64,000 bases of DNA from Dactylis glomerata (GCA_007115705.1 QXEO01000339.1:7900518-7964517); one strand, 5' to 3'. Positions 32,924 to 44,690 are shown, counted from the first letter of the stretch. Made by a program: numbers and translations. The notes: generated by a model not told the origin, from the sequence alone.

Positions 32924-33020
32924 GTGTAGCGCTATTGAAGAGTGAAATTGGTAAAGGTAACTGTCACTGTGAGTATCGTTTTTATTTTGTCTTTTATTTT
33001 TATTTTTATTTTACTCTGCT

Positions 33021-36000
33021 ATGGAGAACTCTCCATTTGGTTTCCTATTTGGAAACACATCTACTACTACTGCTGCACATGTGGATGAACCACCACCACC
33101 ACCACTGCCTGCTGAAATTGATCCTTTTAAAATACCTATAAAAATTGTTGGGCGTATTATGGATAACTGCTATTCAGGTGATGGAACTGTCCATCCGGGT
33201 GATCACTTATTATTTATACATAAATTATGTGAGTTGTTCAGATGTGCAGGTATTTCACCAAGCCAGGTCAAGAAGAAACTATTCTCATTATCATTGAAAG
33301 GCAGAGCTGAAGAGTGGTATCGACTACTCCAAGATGGTCCATCTATGGCATGGGAGGATATTGTACCTCTCTTTTATTCTAAGTTTTATCCTCCAAGTGA
33401 AATTCATGAAGATCGTAACCGGATATATAATTTTTGGCCTCATGATGGAGAGAGTATTGCCCAAGCGTGGGGGAGATTGAAGTTACTAATGCTCAAATGC
33501 CCCATTCATGAGCTCCCCAATAATATTGTTATTGATAATTTTTATGCGCGGCTTACTCTTCCTGATAAGGATTATTTGGATGCTTCTTGCTTTGGATCAT
33601 TTACTCATATGAAAGAAGATGCTAAGTGGAAACTTCTTGACCGTATACAAGAGAATGCTGAAGGATGGGAAAACGACAAAGGTAGGAAGTCAGGTATAAA
33701 CTATGATTATGAATGCATTAAATCTTTTATGGGGACCAATGACTTTCATAGTGTTAGTGCTGCTTATGGTCTTGATTCACAAATACTTGCTAATTGTCTT
33801 AAGGCTTTTGCCTCTTATATTGATGTTCCAAAGAAAGATTGGAACAAATATCATGCGCCTTATAAAGACTCTATTAGTCATTTACCTGCTGCATCTACTG
33901 AAGTTTGTACTATTGATAGCATTGTGCCTGAGCCTTATTTTGAGAAGACACCTTTCCCTGCTAAGGTAAAAAAGTATTCTACTTTGGTAAGTGTGTCTAA
34001 TAAAAGTACTAAGAAAGATGCAGAGCCTGATGAGCAAATTACTATTAAGTCTCCTATAGCTATATTGAAGGATCTTGTTACTAAAGATGTAGGGGATGAA
34101 TATATTCTTTTTTATGAAGATGCTTCTAAAATTCTCTCACATCCTAAAAAGCATAGGAAAACAAGTGTTCCTGTTATTTCTGTCAGGATTGGAGATCATT
34201 GCTATTATGGTTTATGTGATATTGGTGCTACTGCAAGTGGTATTCCCTTAGAGCTTTACAAAGAAATCATGCACGAGATTGGCACTTGTGAACTTGAAGA
34301 TATTGATGTGGTTGTTCAGCTTGCTAACAGAGAGACTATTTGGCCTCTCGGTATTGTTCGAGATGTGGAAGTTCTTTGCGGTAAGACTAAATACCCTACT
34401 GATTTTCTAGTACTTGGTAAGAAGGCTAGTAAAACTTGTCCTATTATTTTTGGTAGACCATTTTTGAACACCTGTGGCACCGTGATAGATTGTAAGAAGG
34501 AGAATTTTTTTACTAAGTTCAATGGAGAGTCTTATGAGTTTAATTTTTCCAAGTTTGCTAAGACTTCTTATGAAAATGACACGCCTAATGAAAATTTTCG
34601 AGTTGAATAGCTTGCTTCTATTGCTCTTGCTCCTAATAATGCCTTGCAGCAATTCATGGAAGATCACGAAAGTGATGTTTTCAGCAAGGAAAGAGAAGAG
34701 ATTGACGATATTCTTCTTCGTCAACCACCATTAATCAAGCATAATCTACCTGTGGAGGATCTTGGTACCACTTTGCCACCTAAGGAAGATCCTGTGTTTG
34801 AATTAAAAACTTTGCCTGATAATCTTAAATATGCTTACATAGATGATAAGAAAATATATCTTGTTATTATTAGCTCTAAACTTTCAGGAAAGGAAGAAGA
34901 AAGATTATTGGAGATATTGAGGAAACACCGAGGAGCTATGGGATATACTCTTGATGATTTAAAAGGGATTTCTCCCACTTTATGTCAGCATGCCATTAAT
35001 ATGGAGAAAGACGCGAAGCCAGTCGTGGAGCATCAACGCCGCCTAATTCCCAAGATGAAGGATGTGGTAAGAAATTAGGTATTAAAACTCCTTGATGCTG
35101 GTATTATTTATCATATTGCTGATAGTAGATGGGTTAGTCCTGTTCATTGTGTTCCTAAGAAAGGAGGTATGACTGTTGTGCCTAATGAGAATAACGATCT
35201 TATTCCTCAAAGGGTGGTAGTTGGTTATAGAATGTGCATTGATTATGGGAAGGTAAACAAAGTTACTAAAAAAGATCATTACCCTTTACCATTTATAGAT
35301 CAGATGTTAGAAAGGTTGTCTAAGAAGACTCATTTTTGTTTCCTTGATGGTTATTCTGGTTTTTCTCAAATTGCTGTTAAGAAGGATGATCAAGAGAAAA
35401 CCACTTTTACTTGTCCTTATGGAACTTATGCTTATAGACGTATGCTGTTCGGTTTATGCAATGCTCCTGCTACTTTTCAAAGATGCATGTCTGCTATTTT
35501 TCATGGCTTTTGTGAAGGAATTGTGGAGGTCTTCATGGACGATTTCTCTGTCTATGGAACTTCTTTTGATAATTGTTTGCACAACCTTGATAAAGTTTTG
35601 CAGAGGTGTGAAGAAACTAACATTGTTCTTAATTGGGAGAAATGCCACTTTATGGTAAATGAAGGAATTGTCCTTGGATATAAAATTTCTGAAAGAGGTA
35701 TTGAAGTTGACAGAGCGAAAGTGGAGGCAATTGAGAAAATGCCCTATCCCAGAGATGTTAAAGGTATTCGTAGTGTTCTTGGTTATGCTGGTTTCTATAG
35801 GAGGTTTCTTAAAGATTTCTCTAAGATTTCAAAGCCCCTTACTAATCTTCTTCAAAAAGATGTACCATTTGTCTTTGATGATGATTGTAAGGAAGCTTTT
35901 TAAACTCTTAAGAAGGCTTTAACTACTGCTCCTATTGTTCAACCACCTGATTGGAATTTACCTTTTGAAATTATGTGTGATGCTAGTGATTTTGCTATTG

Positions 36001-36688
36001 GTGCTGTTCTTGGACAGCGCGTTGATAATAAGTTGAATGTTATTCATTATGCTAGTAAGACTCTTGATGCTGCTTAGAAGAATTATGCTACTACTGAGAA
36101 AGAGTTTCTTGCTGTTGTTTTTGCATGTGATAAGTTTAGATCTTACATTTTTTATTCTAAAGTTACTATTCATATTGATCACGCAGCTATTAGATATCTT
36201 ATGACTAAGAAGGATGCTAAGCCTAGGCTTATTAGATGGGTGTTGCTTTTACAAGAGTTTGATTTGCATATCGTAGATAGAAAAGGTGCTGAAAATCCTG
36301 TCGCTGACAACTTGTCTAGATTGGAAAACATTTCCTTTGATCCTATTCCTCTTAACGATAGTTTTCCAAATGAACAGTTGGCTGCAATAAATGTAACTTC
36401 GCGAGACCTTCCTTGGTATGCTGATTATGCTAACTTTATTGTTTACAAGTATTTGCCTCCGACCTTTACAGCTCAGCAAAGAATAAAATTCTTTTATGAT
36501 TTGAGGCATTACTTTTGGGATGGCCCATATTTATATAAAGAAGGAATTGATGGTATTATGAGAAGATGCGTACCGGAATATGAGCAACAAGAGATATTAA
36601 GAAAATGTCATAGCAGCGCCTATGGAGGGCATCATGCTGGAGATAGAACCGCGCAGAAGGTTCTACAATCAGGTTTTTATTGGCCAAC
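33021..36688 (+). pseudogene. Ath-D gag-protease-reverse transcriptase-RNase H and start of integrase, with in-frame stops
   Basis: The ATG at 33021 opens a single frame kept without frameshift to the Ath-A insertion. Domains in order: gag core (KKKLFSLSLKGRAEEWYRLL, FYSKFYPPSEIHEDRN, about residues 92-140); aspartic protease (LCDIGATASGIPLELYK, then IIFGRPFLNTCGTVID, about 400-495); reverse transcriptase from ADSRWVSPVHCVPKKGG, with YRMCIDYGKVN and the catalytic FMDDFSVYG at about 35537; RNase H (CDASDFAIGAVLGQ, TEKEFLAVVFACDKFRS, HIDHAAIRYL); and the integrase zinc finger start (CHSSAYGGHHAGDRTAQK). Stops at 34608 (TAG), 35076 (TAG), 35901 (TAA) and 36075 (TAG) break it. The frame resumes after Ath-A at 43506. 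Confidence 0.88.
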
Positions 36689-38359
36689 TGATACGTCTCA
36701 AACGTATCTATAATTTTTGATGCTCCATGCTTTGTTTTACACCATTTGCCTATTGTTTCGTTACACTTAGTGGCATTTTTATACGCTTTCCGGAACTAAC
36801 CTATTAACGAAGTGCCACAGTGCCAGTTCCCTGTTTTCTGCTGTTTTTGGTTTCAGAAGTGATACACAGGAAATATTCTCGGAATTGGACGAAACAAGTT
36901 CCAGAAGTCATATTTCATCGGGGAGCCTCCAGAGATCAGAAGACCTGACGGAGGGGGGCCACGAGGCCCCCACACACAGGGCTGGCGCGGCCTAGCCCCT
37001 GGCCGCGCCGGGCCCGTGTGAGGGACCGTGGTCCCTCCTCTGACAGTCCCCCTTCGCCTACATATACCCCCTGACGAGAAAAACCTAAGGCCCCGATCAG
37101 TTTTCCAGAATACATCGCGATCCGCCGCCGCCGTCGACCCGAAGATCGGGAGGGTCCAGAAGCTCTTCCCGGCACCCTGCCGGAGAGGGGAATCGCCACC
37201 GGAGGTCTCCTTCATCGCCATGATTGCCTCCGGAGCGATGAGTGAGTAGTCTACCTTGGACTATGGGTCCATAGCAGTAGCTAGATGGTTGTCTTCTCCA
37301 CCATGTGCTTCATGTTTAGATCTCATGAGCTGCCCTACATGATTGAGATCACCGTTATGTAATACTATGATGTTGGTTTGTTGGGATCCGATGAATATTG
37401 GTGTTTATGATTAAGTTGCTGTACTGAATTTTATCTTATGTTATCTCTATGATGTTTATGATCTTGCATGCTCTCCGTTGTTAGTAGCTATCTTGGCCGA
37501 GTAGTTGCTAGTGACTCCAAGAGGGGGTATTTATGCTCGATAGTGGGTTCATGCCTCTATTTCACCTGGGGGAGTGACAGAAACCTCTAAGGTGGTAGAT
37601 GTGCTGTTGCTACTAGGGAGAAAACAACATTCATATGCTCGAGGGCATATGCTTTGTTTACATTACACACTTTGCTTAATGCAATTATCTGTTGTTCGCA
37701 ACTTAATACTTCTAGGGTGTTCGGATGATATCCCCGGGGGTGGATTATTAGTCATAGATGCAGTTGGATGGCGGTCTATGTATTTTGTTGTAATGCCCAG
37801 AGTGAATCTCATAGTAATCTTCTTGACATATCACGTTAGCTCTATTCTATCAATTGCCCAACTGTAATTCGTTTACCCAGCATGTTATTTTATCTATGGA
37901 GAGACACCACTAGTGAACTGTGGACCCCGGTCCTATTTTAATCATATTGCAATCACCTGTTTACTATTCCCGTACTGTTTACTTTACTCGCATATACTCT
38001 ACTGTTTTCCACTCGATACACTCATAACCTTTGTTTCAAGCAAACCGGTGAGATTGACAACCTCATCGCAAGTTGGGAACAAAGTATTTGTTTGTGTGTG
38101 TGCAGGTTCCGCGTTGCTACTGGCTGAAGACGAGTCAACAAGTATCGTTAACGGCGCCCTTGTTGGAGTGTTACTAAGCCAGTGCGCATCACCTTCAGTC
38201 GTCACCGTCTCCCTTCTCCTGAACGATAAACCTTGGTTTCTTAACTGAGGGAAAACTTGCCGCTGCACTCATCATACCTTCCTCTTGGGGTTCCCAACGG
38301 GCTGGTCAAGCACCACGCACAAGGAAGTCTGCTTTCACTAGTCATCACCGAAGTCAGCA
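36689..38359 (+). repeat. 5' LTR of Ath-A (1671 bp)
   Basis: The stem-loop is at 36971-37020, followed by a TATA-like ACATATAC at 37060-37067 and CCCCCTGACGAGAAAAACC. It differs from the Ath-B LTR mainly by a 75-base stretch (about 38110-38190) that Ath-B lacks. Confidence 0.94.
36971..37020 (+). repeat. GC-rich stem-loop in Ath-A LTR
   Basis: GGCGCGGCC and GGCCGCGCC are separated by TAGCCCCT and flanked by CACACA / GTGTG. Equivalent positions occur at 42112, 54144, 59079, 46602, 60510, 31669, 62784, 14490 and 21396. Confidence 0.8.
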
Positions 38360-38369
38360 GCTGATTTTC

Positions 38370-38387
38370 TGGCGCCGTTGCCGGGGA
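38370..38387 (+). promoter_or_regulatory. primer-binding site of Ath-A (tRNA-Asp)
   Basis: TGGCGCCGTTGCCGGGGA lies 10 bases after the LTR; perfect 18-base match to the tRNA-Asp 3' end complement. Confidence 0.85.
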
Positions 38388-38556
38388 AGGAAGAGAAGAC
38401 TTCTGCGAGGGGAGTTCTTCGCACACACATTCTTTACTTTGTTATTTGTTTGCTTTACTTTACTTTATTTTACCTGCATTGCTTTTATATCAAAAACCCA
38501 AAAAAATTAGAATCCTTGGTAGTTGTTTTTACTTATCTGTTTTTAGTTTTGTTACA

Positions 38557-39252
38557 ATGAGTAATCCTGAAGTAGAAGTTCGTAGTTTCAAGCAACAAGG
38601 GGGAGAGAGCTTAAAAGATGCTTGGTACCGTATTAACAATGCTCATCATAGGTGTACCAAAAAGCACTCCACCACGATCCTCCTTAGAAATTTTTATGTT
38701 GGTATATCTAGCTGGAATAGGTATGTTCTTGATACTCTTACAGGAGGTAATTTTCTGGGTACTCCCGCGGGAGAAGCATGCACTATAATTGAAAGTTTAG
38801 TGGGAGTACCGCCTATTCATGTTGCTAAGACTGAGACCACCTTGGAAGAAGTGGTAGAAAAGCTCCGCTCCTTAGAGAAAAGTTTGCCAAGTATCCTAGA
38901 AAATGCTAGCCGCGATAGTGAATTAATAGAAAGCATTGGTAAGAGAATTACCATTTTAGAGGCTAGCACTACTCATGACAATCAAAACTTGAGAATTGGT
39001 AAACTAGAAGAGTCTATGGAAACTCTTAGTTTAATCTTCTCTTCTCTTAAATTTAAGAAGGAGAAAGTGTTTGTTGGAAAAGAGCAAAAATTTATGTATG
39101 TTCCCAAGGTTTCTGCGCTTAAATCTCAACATGTTCTTAAGATTGGTAAGACTCTTAGTTCTACTAAGGGTGACTTGCAGGTTGAATCATCTTCGGGAAC
39201 CTTCAAAGAGCCTACTGAGGTAACTAATGCTTCATCGCTTGATATTACTTGA
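38557..39252 (+). CDS. gag-like protein of Ath-A
   Basis: 231 codons from the ATG at 38557 (TTACAATGAG); the same frame is open upstream to 38446. It begins MSNPEVEVRSFKQQGGESLK, followed by AWYRINNAHHRCTKKHST, a gag-like segment. Further on are a Leu/Glu-rich coiled coil (VVEKLRSLEKSLPSILENAS and on) and a basic, Ser-rich tail. It has no zinc knuckle, protease or polymerase. It is unlike the Ath-B and Ath-C proteins even though the flanking element sequence is shared. A truncated capsid-type protein is the best guess. Confidence 0.65.
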   Translation: MSNPEVEVRSFKQQGGESLKDAWYRINNAHHRCTKKHSTTILLRNFYVGISSWNRYVLDTLTGGNFLGTPAGEACTIIESLVGVPPIHVAKTETTLEEVVEKLRSLEKSLPSILENASRDSELIESIGKRITILEASTTHDNQNLRIGKLEESMETLSLIFSSLKFKKEKVFVGKEQKFMYVPKVSALKSQHVLKIGKTLSSTKGDLQVESSSGTFKEPTEVTNASSLDIT

Positions 39253-41829
39253 TTCGCACTTTTCTGCGCCTAGCTCAAAGGCGTTAAAGAAAAGCACTCT
39301 TGGGAGATAACCCAATGTTTACCTTTCAGTACTTTTTCTTTTATTTGAGTCTCAGAAGTCATTACTACTGTAATGACCGCTCTTTATCTTGTTTATTTCG
39401 TTTTTGTGCCAAGAGAAGCCTCTAATTTGAGTGAGGTAAAGATTTGGGGTTATTGCTGTCCTGAAACTGTTTTCGGTGCTGCACCGTAAAAATTCGTATA
39501 AAATCACTGTATATCTTTTGGACCTGAAATTTCTTGTGCTTATGCCCCAGGTTATATCCAAACTTTCGTTAGTTGAACACTTTTTGATTTGAGCAACGGA
39601 AAATCCCTCAAAAATTCGTTCTTTATCAGCTGTCCAGTTTTGACAGATTTCTGCCAATATTTGTTTTTGCCACTTTATCGCTTTCTTTTGAGTTCTTTTT
39701 TATCATGGAACTCTTGTGGAAGTTGCTACAGTAGTATATACTTTATATGTGGTGGTTTTGGGTTGAAACCTGAAGCTAAAAGAGGTTGAATATATTTTAT
39801 GCTTGCAATAATGTTGCTAATAGAATTGTGTTTAGTTTTGTATGAAGGAAGTTTTCAAGTGTAGGGATTGGAGAATGATGAGATGAGTTGAAGAATGGAC
39901 AAAAGCTCAAGCTTGGGGATGCCCAGCACCCCAAGAAATATCCAAGAAGTACAAGCGTCAAAGCTTGGGGATGCCCCCGAGGCACCCCTTCTTCATCGGC
40001 AAAAATCAGGTCACCTTTCAAAACACTATATTTTTATTGCTTCATGCACTATGTGTTTTTCTTGGAGCGTCAGTTGTTTTAGTTTTCTTAGTTTGTTTAG
40101 TTTGTTTGTTTGCTGCAATAAATGGTTGGACCCCAACAAATTTCCTTTGTAGGAGATATACTCGTTTTCATTTGCAAAGAATGCTCTAGTTTTCACTCTT
40201 ATCGTTCATCGAGCATTCTAGTTTTTCTGCTACTGCTTTTGGTTTTCGTTTTCGCCTTGATTTGCATTCAGATCTTGTCATATCTTTTCATCAAGGTGTA
40301 TTTTTGCCTCTGATCTTTATTGGTTTTCATCAAAAGAGGTATCTTTAAAAATTTCAAATGGTGTTGGAAAAGAGAAAAAGCTTTGTGCAAAATAGTGGTA
40401 CAAGAAGGAGCGTGTGTAGACTGCGGCTTAGGCTTTTTCATGTCATGCTAGATGTCTTTTTGATAGTATGCTTAGTGGTTTTGCTGTAGCATGACTTGTC
40501 TCAAATAACTGAGATTGCTTAATGAGCCTTTGAAAAAAATCATGCGTTGTTTTTATTGTATGGAAGCATTATTTTGGTTTTCTCCTTGATGCTTTATTTG
40601 GGTTGACTTGGCGCATGCTCACACATGTTAGACTCTTCCAAAGTCGCCTTTAGCCTTCATGATCATTTAGTTTTTGACTTTTGATGCCATCGTATGCTTC
40701 TTTTAATGTCGCTTTGTCGCTTTGCATGATTATGGCCATTATTGCTCTCTTAGTCGGTCGCTCCCAGTCTTTTGCTAGCCCTCACCTTGTACTGAGTATG
40801 AGCTCTACTCGTGCATCCAACTCCTTAAAGCCAAAGTTTTCCAAAGTGTCCACTATAAATTCCTATGCATGGTATTTTTAAGCCATTCCAAAGTAAAATT
40901 TTCGTGTGCTACCTTTCAAAAAACCTTCAAAATACTTCTCGTTTGGTGACACTGTTTTCAGCTCATGGGGACGTAGTGGTCGGATTTGCTATCTTCCATA
41001 TTGCTTATTCCAAAAAAGAAAAAAAGTGAAAAATAGAAAAAAGGCACTCCTCCAAGAATGTGAATGTTGGTGGGCACCCGATGGAATCGGTTAGCCATGG
41101 TATGTGAAAGGAAAAGGTGGGGAGGAGTGCCAAGTTTTATAAAAAGAGCACCAAAGTGCCAATCTCTCACTCAAAAACTTGCTTTATTTTTGTATGGAAG
41201 ATAGTAAGAACCCCATTGCCAGTCGTTGACAAAGACAACCACCTCTCAAAATCAAGTTTTTATCTCTGTTTTACAAAATGAAAAGCTCTAGCACATGCTA
41301 AATCACTGCTTCCCTCTGCGAAGGGCCTTTCTTTTACTTTTATGTTGAGTCACCACCTTCTTTCTTTATGCACCATTAAGAGAGCATAGTTGTCATTCTT
41401 AGTGTGATATGCATTGTCCCAAGGTTCATTGATTGACTCATATTGTTGGTTTCACTTGTTCTTAAATTATTTGTATCTAGTCGCCCTCTTAAACTTTGAG
41501 GTGTCCTATGCATTTATGTTTTGCTCTCTTTGAAGGACAAGCTGAAAACCACTTGTATGTTTTTCCTTATGATTCGAACACACGTTTGACTTTCATTGTT
41601 TCATTACCATGATCTTTTGTTTGTGTTCATTTGCATGTTTACAACATGGTTGCTAAGTTCTTATTGTCATGATTATATCTTCATGCCCATGTTTTAAGTT
41701 CTATTGATCCCAGCTCATCAATGCTTACATATATGATCAAGATTGTGTAGGTGCATGTCACCTCAAAAATTATTCTTTTGTTATCACTTACCTACTCGAG
41801 GACGAGCAGGAGTTAAGCTTGGGGATGCT
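39253..41829 (+). other. 3' non-coding region of Ath-A
   Basis: There is no supported gene; short frames here are conserved in Ath-B only because the DNA is. It contains AAGCTTGGGGATGCC twice (39909-39923, 39961-39975), copies of the polypurine tract that precedes the 3' LTR (41815-41829). The stretch 40790-41350 is also recognisable in Ath-D at 61430-62060. Confidence 0.75.
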
Positions 41830-43500
41830 TGATACGTCTCAAACGTATCTATAATTTTTGATGCTCCATGCTTTGTTTTACACCATTTGCCTATTGTTTT
41901 GTTACACTTAGTGGCATTTTTATACGCTTTCCGGAACTAACCTATTAACGAAGTGCCACAGTGCCAGTTCCCTGTTTTCTGCTGTTTTTGGTTTCAGAAG
42001 TGATACACAGGAAATATTCTCGAAATTGGACGAAACAAGTTCCAGAAGTCATATTTCATCGGGGAGCCTCCAGAGATCAGAAGACCTGATGGAGGAGGGC
42101 CACGAGGTCCCCACACACAGGGCTGGCGCGGCCTAGCCCCTGGCCGCGCCGGGCCCGTGTGAGGGACCGTGGTCCCTCCTCTGACAGTCCCCCTTCGCCT
42201 ACATATACCCCCTGACGAGAAAAACCTAAGGCCCCGATCAGTTTTCCAGAATACATCGCGATCCGCCGCCGCCGTCGACCCGAAGATCGGGAGGGTCCAG
42301 AAGCTCTTCCCGGCACCCTGCCGGAGAGGGGAATCGCCACCGGAGGTCTCCTTCATCGCCATGATTGCCTCCGGAGCGATGAGTGAGTAGTCTACCTTGG
42401 ACTATGGGTCCATAGCAGTAGCTAGATGGTTGTCTTCTCCACCATGTGCTTCATGTTTAGATCTCATGAGCTGCCCTACATGATTGAGATCACCGTTATG
42501 TAATACTATGATGTTGGTTTGTTGGGATCCGATGAATATTGGTGTTTATGATTAAGTTGCTGTACTGAATTTTATCTTATGTTATCTCTATGATGTTTAT
42601 GATCTTGCATGCTCTCCGTTGTTAGTAGCTATCTTGGCCGAGTAGTTGCTAGTGACTCCAAGAGGGGGTATTTATGCTCGATAGTGGGTTCATGCCTCTA
42701 TTTCACCTGGGGGAGTGACAAAAACCTCTAAGGTGGTAGATGTGCTGTTGCTACTAGGGAGAAAACAACATTCATATGCTCGAGGGCATATGCTTTGTTT
42801 ACATTACACACTTTGCTTAATGCAATTATCTGTTGTTCGCAACTTAATACTTCTAGGGTGTTCGGATGATATCCCCGGGGGTGGATTATTAGTCATAGAT
42901 GCAGTTGGATGGCGGTCTATGTATTTTGTTGTAATGCCCAGAGTGAATCTCATAGTGATCTTCTTGACATATCACGTTAGCTCTATTCTATCAATTGCCC
43001 AACTGTAATTCGTTTACCCAGCATGTTATTTTATCTATGGAGAGACACCACTAGTGAACTGTGGACCCCGGTCCTATTTTAATCATATTGCAATCACCTA
43101 TTTACTATTCCCGTACTGTTTACTTTACTCGCATATACTCTACTGTTTTCCACTCGATACACTCATAACCTTTGTTTCAAGCAAACCGGTGAGATTGACA
43201 ACCTCATCGCAAGTTGGGAACAAAGTATTTGTTTGTGTGTGTGCAGGTTCCGCGTTGCTACTGGCTGAAGACGAGTCAACAAGTATCGTTAACGGCGCCC
43301 TTGTTGGAGTGTTACTAAGCCAGTGCGCATCACCTTCAGTCGTCACCGTCTCCCTTCTCCTGAACGATAAACCTTGGTTTCTTAACTGAGGGAAAACTTG
43401 CCGCTGCACTCATCATACCTTCCTCTTGGGGTTCCCAACGGGCTGGTCAAGCACCACGCACAAGGAAGTCTGCTTTCACTAGTCATCACCGAAGTCAGCA
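41830..43500 (+). repeat. 3' LTR of Ath-A (1671 bp)
   Basis: Same length as the 5' LTR. Visible differences include GTTTTG for GTTTCG near 41900, CTCGAAATT for CTCGGAATT, and GACAAAAACC for GACAGAAACC. Confidence 0.95.
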
Positions 43501-43505
43501 CCAAC

Positions 43506-44570
43506 TCTCTTTAAAGATGCCAGAAGGTATGTTTTATCTTGTGATGAATGTCAAAGAGTTGGTAATATTTCTAGACGCAATGAAATGCCTATGAGTTACA
43601 CTCTTGTTATTGAACTGTTTGATTGTTAGGGATTTGGCTTTATGGGTCATTTTCCTCCTTCAAAAGGCTATACCCATATACTTGTTGCTGTAGATTATGT
43701 TACTAAATGGGTTGAAGCCATACCTACAAAGAGTGCCGATGGTGAGACCTCGTAAAAAATGCTTAAGGATGTTATTTTTCCTAGGTTTGGTGTGCCTAGA
43801 TATCTTATTACTGATGGAGGTTCTCATTTTATTCATGGTGGTTTTAGAAAAACTCTTGCTAAATATGATGTCAATCATAGAATTGCTTCTGCTTATCATC
43901 CCCAAAATAGTGGGCAGGTAGAGCTTTCAAATAGGGAGATCAAGTCTATCTTGCAGAAGACTGTCAATAGATCTAGGAAAAACTGGGCTAGTAAGTTAAA
44001 CGATGCTTTATGGGCTTATAGAACTGCTTATAAGAACCCCATGGGTATGTCTCCTTATAAGATGGTTTACAGAAAAGCATGTCACTTGCCCTTAGAATTA
44101 GAACACAAAGCTTTTTGGGCAGTGAGAGAGTTTAATAGAGATTTTAAACTAGCTGGTAAGAAAAGGTTATTAGATTTGAGTTCTCTAGATGAGTGGAGAA
44201 ACGAAGCGTATGAGAATGCTAGGCTTTTTAAAGAGAAAGTCAAGCAATGACATGATAAGAGAATTCTTAAGAGAGAGTTTCATGTTGGTGAGAAAGTTCT
44301 TTTGTATAGGTCTCATCTCAGATTTTTTGCAAGAAAATTACTCTCTAAATGGGAAGGACCATATGTTATTGTGGAAGTGTACCGCTCAGGTGCTATTAAG
44401 ATCGCTTCATTGAAAGATGACTCTACAGAAGTGGTGAATGGGCAAAGACTCAAACATTATATTTCTGGAGATTCTTATAATGAAGATGCTGATGTTATTG
44501 AAACAATTTCTCTGGAAGAATTCATCCAAGACAAATTGCAGGTACCTGCAGAGTTCGTTTTCGAATAGGT
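43506..44570 (+). pseudogene. Ath-D integrase, continuation after Ath-A, with stops
   Basis: It begins with the second half of the zinc finger (CDECQRVGN), then the catalytic core: Asp in VAVDYVTKW, Asp in YLITDGGSHF, Glu in QVELSNREIK (D,D-35-E arrangement). The C-terminal part follows (YRKACHLPLELEHKAFWA and KWEGPYVIVEVYRSGAIKI). It ends at TAG 44566-44568. TAG at 43627, TAA at 43753 and TGA at 44248 interrupt it, all in the same frame. No chromodomain is seen. The frame offset from 36688 equals the inserted length plus the duplication, so no frameshift occurred. Confidence 0.88.
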
Positions 44571-44690
44571 AACAGTTCTAATCAGAGAAGTTTTGCGAAA
44601 AGCTCTTCCTTTAATATTTTTGCTATTTTTACTAAATATTAAAAATCATGAGATGAAAACGGGCAGGAAAAAGAGTCTGTGTGCCTCTCT

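Larger units (their letters stand above)
36689..43500 (+). mobile_element. Ath-A: non-autonomous LTR retrotransposon, complete (6812 bp)
   Basis: Two 1671-bp LTRs (36689-38359 and 41830-43500) start TGATACGTCTCAAACG and end AGTCAGCA. The 5-bp target duplication CCAAC is at 36684-36688 and 43501-43505. It carries a tRNA-Asp primer site, one small gag-like frame and a 2.6-kb non-coding 3' part. At least eight single-base differences between the LTRs are visible by eye, so insertion was recent. It interrupts Ath-D inside the integrase zinc finger. Confidence 0.95.

Noticed and set aside
37574..37867. A 97-aa frame repeated with near-identity at 37574, 42715, 54747 and 59682
   Set aside because: It lies in the four Ath-A/Ath-B LTR copies, and its conservation is explained by recent LTR duplication. 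The 122-aa minus and 73-aa plus frames in the same LTRs are rejected for the same reason.
39895..40152. Small frames in the Ath-A 3' region that recur in Ath-B and partly in Ath-C
   Set aside because: The nucleotide sequence is conserved on both strands without codon-position bias that I can see. Non-coding conservation (polypurine motifs) is the simpler reading.
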